From Gemmatimonadota bacterium (GTDB taxonomy: Bacteria; Gemmatimonadota; Gemmatimonadetes; Gemmatimonadales; GWC2-71-9), in NCBI GenBank assembly GCA_016199245.1, contig JACQHC010000083.1, positions 1-33,493 of the forward strand: DNA of 33,493 bases, written 5' to 3'. The notes below the pieces were generated by a model that was not told the origin of the DNA, searched no databases, and saw only the letters and a program-made list of their open reading frames with translations. Shown here piece after piece: positions 31,830-33,493 of this stretch (position 1 is the stretch's first letter; each line of letters begins with the position of its first letter). Both the position numbers and the translations under genes were made by a program.

Positions 31830-32420
31830 TCAGGGCGTTTGCCGGCCGTATCGTAGCGACATCAACGTCGTTCCGCTCGGCGAGACGGTGACCACATAGA
31901 GCCGATCGTATTGCTCTTCGGTAATCTCCGGCACCGGTTGGGCGCCGAGTCCCTCGATAATGACGGGCAGCGTCTTGCGATGACTCACGACGAGCACGGT
32001 CTGGCCGGGGTGGTCCACACGGATCCGGTCGAGCAGCTCGGTGATGTAATTCTCGGTCGTCTGCAGGTTGGTGACGGGCAGGCTGCGGAGATCCGCGAGA
32101 GGCTTCACCGTTTGCTGCGTCCGGAGGTACTGCGTGGCGTAGATCGCGTCCACCCCGGCCTCGCCGAGCACGCGGGCAAGCTCGCGCGCACGGGCAAAGC
32201 CTTCGCGGCTCAGTGGATGGTCACCCAGCGGGCGGGATTTCTCGGCGTGGCGGACCAGGATTACCGTGGTGGGCCCTGCATCGGCTTGCGCCAACGCCAG
32301 GCGTGGCGCCGTCCACGAACCGAGGGCTGTGACAAAAGCGGCGAGGGCGGAGAACCAGGCCCGGCTCAAACCGTATGCGCCAGGCTTCGGACGGTTGACA
32401 GTCATGAGCGTAGGGTACAC
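31830..32420 (-). CDS. Secreted histidine phosphatase (SixA/PGM-like)
   Basis: Encodes 196 residues from a GTG at 32420, or 191 from the ATG at 32405; the choice is uncertain. A signal peptide (about 18-45; GLSRAWFSALAAFVTALGSW to LALAQ) suggests export. The phosphatase domain starts at TTVILVRHAEKSRP (catalytic RHxEK with the phospho-accepting His), keeps the second Arg (TQYLRTQQTVKPL) and the second His (LVVSHRKTLPVI). The residue set fits the histidine phosphatase superfamily branch 1. A phosphatase acting outside the cytoplasm on a small phosphoester or phosphoprotein is likely; the substrate is unknown. Confidence 0.85.
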   Translation of the reverse strand: MYPTLMTVNRPKPGAYGLSRAWFSALAAFVTALGSWTAPRLALAQADAGPTTVILVRHAEKSRPLGDHPLSREGFARARELARVLGEAGVDAIYATQYLRTQQTVKPLADLRSLPVTNLQTTENYITELLDRIRVDHPGQTVLVVSHRKTLPVIIEGLGAQPVPEITEEQYDRLYVVTVSPSGTTLMSLRYGRQTP

Positions 32421-32473
32421 CGGCGCCCCCGGTCAGTCGAACCCGATGTCCCACTCCGCGCGCCGCCCAACGG

Positions 32474-32502
32474 TTGATTGTACGGTCACGTTGTAGTAGC
32501 AT
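32474..32502 (+). promoter_or_regulatory. Promoter candidate in an AT-rich island before the RHH gene
   Basis: TTGATT (32474-32479), 17-bp spacer, TAGCAT (32497-32502). It opens an AT-rich stretch (32497-32533) that is conspicuous in this GC-rich DNA. Such stretches often hold promoter and operator of an autoregulated ribbon-helix-helix antitoxin; repeated ATCAT (32516-32520 and 32523-32527) may be part of an operator. Confidence 0.5.
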
Positions 32503-32532
32503 AAAGTAATATCTAATCATACATCATAAGCA

Positions 32533-32928
32533 ATGACCCTCATTCGCATTTCCATCACCATCGCCCGTGAGCTGGTCAAGGCCATGGATCGGCGGGCCCG
32601 AGAGCTGGACCGATCGCGCAGCTGGGTGATAGGGGACGCGGCGCGGCGGTACCTGGAAGGCCCGGGCGTTACCGACAGCGCTCCCAGCGCCGCGACGGCG
32701 GCGGTTCGAGAGTCGCAGGCGCCGTACGGCATTTCGCCGGGCCTAGGCCCGTCTCGCCTGGCCCAGCTACACGCTGACCTGGCGCTCACCCCTACCGAGC
32801 GCGTGCGGGCGGCGGAACGCACCGCCCGCGCAGTCCCCCGGGGCACGCGACGCGTGGCGGACCGGATCCTCACGTTCGACCGCTACGAGGACTATCTCGA
32901 CTGGAAGCGGCGGGAGGGACTCCTGTGA
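32533..32928 (+). CDS. Ribbon-helix-helix (CopG/Arc-like) DNA-binding protein, putative antitoxin
   Basis: Encodes 131 residues from the ATG at 32533. The first 45 residues (MTLIRISITIARELVKAMDR, ELDRSRSWVIGDAARRYLEG) form the beta-strand and two helices of the ribbon-helix-helix fold. A variable linker is followed by a C-terminal part (about 85-131; LTPTERVRAAERTARAVPRG and DRILTFDRYEDYLDWKRREG), the sort of tail an antitoxin uses to grip its toxin. The stop overlaps the nucleotidyltransferase start by 4 nt (GTGA), so the two proteins are coupled. It may repress its own promoter in the AT-rich region upstream. Function as antitoxin is inferred from layout. Confidence 0.8.
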   Translation: MTLIRISITIARELVKAMDRRARELDRSRSWVIGDAARRYLEGPGVTDSAPSAATAAVRESQAPYGISPGLGPSRLAQLHADLALTPTERVRAAERTARAVPRGTRRVADRILTFDRYEDYLDWKRREGLL

Positions 32929-33389
32929 GCCGCTTCGAAACCGACCTGGCGCAGGTCTGTGCCAAGCTGAACGAGCGAGGAGCTCACTACGTTCTGGTGG
33001 GCGCCGCCGCGGTCCAGCTGTGGGGCCTCACGCGGGCCACCCGCGACATTGACATTCTGATCGAGCGAACGGAGGAGAACGCCCGGCGTGTGCTCAGTGC
33101 TCTTTCAGAGGTGGGGTTCGCTCTGGCTCGCGAATGGTTCGCGGAAGAGATCGTCAAGAAACCCGTGACCATCATCGGGGACTGGCCGCGCGTGGACATT
33201 CTCACCGTGGCCTGGAACGTTCACTACCCGGAGGCCCGGGCCGAAGCCACCGTGTTCGAGGTCGAGGGCGTGCCGATCCCCGCCGCCTCGATTGATCACC
33301 TCATCGCCTCCAAGCGAACCGGCCGCTTGCAGGATGCCGCGGACATCGAAGCGCTGGAGGAGATCAAGCGGCTGCGGGGGCTGGACTGA
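32925..33389 (+). CDS. MNT/AbiEii-like nucleotidyltransferase, putative toxin
   Basis: Encodes 154 residues from the GTG at 32925. The nucleotidyltransferase core is present: YVLVGAAAVQLWG (G-x-A region, 22-34) followed by TRATRDIDILIE with the metal-binding pair Asp41 and Asp43, and RVDILTVAW, which supplies the third Asp. The C-terminal DHLIASKRTGRLQDAADIEA is typical of AbiEii/MNT-like and DUF6036-like proteins that lack a poly(A)-polymerase tail. In AbiE-type and HEPN-MNT toxin-antitoxin systems such enzymes add nucleotides to tRNA or to a partner protein. Whether this one is the toxin or the antidote cannot be decided. Coupled to the ribbon-helix-helix gene. Confidence 0.8.
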   Translation: MSRFETDLAQVCAKLNERGAHYVLVGAAAVQLWGLTRATRDIDILIERTEENARRVLSALSEVGFALAREWFAEEIVKKPVTIIGDWPRVDILTVAWNVHYPEARAEATVFEVEGVPIPAASIDHLIASKRTGRLQDAADIEALEEIKRLRGLD

Positions 33390-33393
33390 ACGA

Positions 33394-33414
33394 CCCTCGC
33401 CTAGAAGGCGAGGG
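33394..33414. other. Hairpin beyond the nucleotidyltransferase stop; possible IS200/IS605 end
   Basis: CCCTCGCC (33394-33401) pairs perfectly with GGCGAGGG (33407-33414) around TAGAA. It is 4 nt past the nucleotidyltransferase stop and 2 nt past the stop of a minus-strand partial ORF. It could be the terminator of the RHH operon, although T-poor, or the subterminal hairpin of an IS200/IS605-type element. Confidence 0.5.
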
Positions 33415-33416
33415 GT

Positions 33417-33491
33417 TCATGGGGTGTCGATTGGAAATCGACTGTCATCCGCGATCTGCTCGCCTTGCTGCTCATCGATGTACTGCTGAAT
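33417..33491 (-). CDS. C-terminal fragment of a probable IS200/IS605-like transposase
   Basis: The last 24 codons of a minus-strand gene that continues past the right edge of the window; stop TGA at 33417-33419. The residues IQQYIDEQQGEQIADD resemble the tail of Y1 (HUH) transposases, where the final helix often reads like (V/I)xxYIxxQ. This is recollection only and the match is short. The perfect hairpin just downstream of the stop (33394-33414) is where these elements keep their subterminal secondary structure. If right, the element sits directly against the nucleotidyltransferase gene. Confidence 0.35.
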   Translation of the reverse strand: MQQYIDEQQGEQIADDSRFPIDTP

Positions 33492-33493
33492 CA

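Overview
The window is GC-rich bacterial chromosomal DNA with tightly packed genes. The gene set suggests Gemmatimonadota or a neighbouring soil phylum: a Ser/Thr kinase fused to a TolB-like region and TPRs, secreted S9 and M6 peptidases, PhoD-type phosphatase, many short lipoproteins, an EF-P with a PGNLR loop, and a form II CO-dehydrogenase-like operon. This assignment is inferred from gene content; no rRNA or other phylogenetic marker is present. I saw no tRNA, rRNA or CRISPR array. No intergenic gap is longer than about 200 bp.

Region 1 (1-4725): the 3' end of a streptogramin-lyase-like beta-propeller gene; a convergent efp gene with a clear sigma70-type promoter; an arginine-rich orphan; a small putative membrane protein; a three-PAS protein ending in a degenerate receiver; and a 65-residue orphan followed by a strong intrinsic terminator. 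Region 2 (4866-11410): a secreted esterase gene split by one in-frame TAA, an EEP-family lipoprotein, a second lipoprotein, a PhoD-like phosphatase and an inositol-monophosphatase/HisN-like enzyme. Region 3 (11504-16719): an S9 peptidase, a small membrane protein, IPP isomerase, and a lipoprotein translationally coupled to an M6 metalloprotease with a dockerin-like C-terminus.

Region 4 (16762-24800, minus strand) is a complete-looking eight-gene molybdenum hydroxylase operon: coxS, coxL, coxM, coxG-like, MoxR ATPase (coxD-like), VWA protein (coxE-like), XdhC-like and MocA-like. The first three encode the Fe-S, Mo and FAD subunits and the rest are maturation or cofactor-insertion factors. The large subunit has AYRGAGR rather than AYXCSFR, so it is form II and CO need not be its substrate. 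A soluble Ser/Thr kinase with a TolB-like region and TPRs is transcribed divergently from it.

Region 5 (27250-33493): a helical orphan with a well-formed promoter that would give a leaderless mRNA, an OsmC-like protein, a methyltransferase, a fatty acid desaturase, a secreted serine protease with a neighbouring gene that repeats its N-terminal domain alone, a histidine phosphatase, a ribbon-helix-helix/nucleotidyltransferase pair resembling a toxin-antitoxin module, and at the edge the tail of a probable IS200/IS605-like transposase.

The most unusual non-coding signal is a family of 10-bp-phased GGCGAT/GGGACGA-type repeats at gene ends (811-900, 4391-4411, 11431-11470, 14044-14093). The first forms a four-plus-four inverted array between convergent genes. 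Other candidates for a second look are the coupled lipoprotein/M6 pair, the stand-alone protease prodomain-like gene and the RHH/NTase pair.
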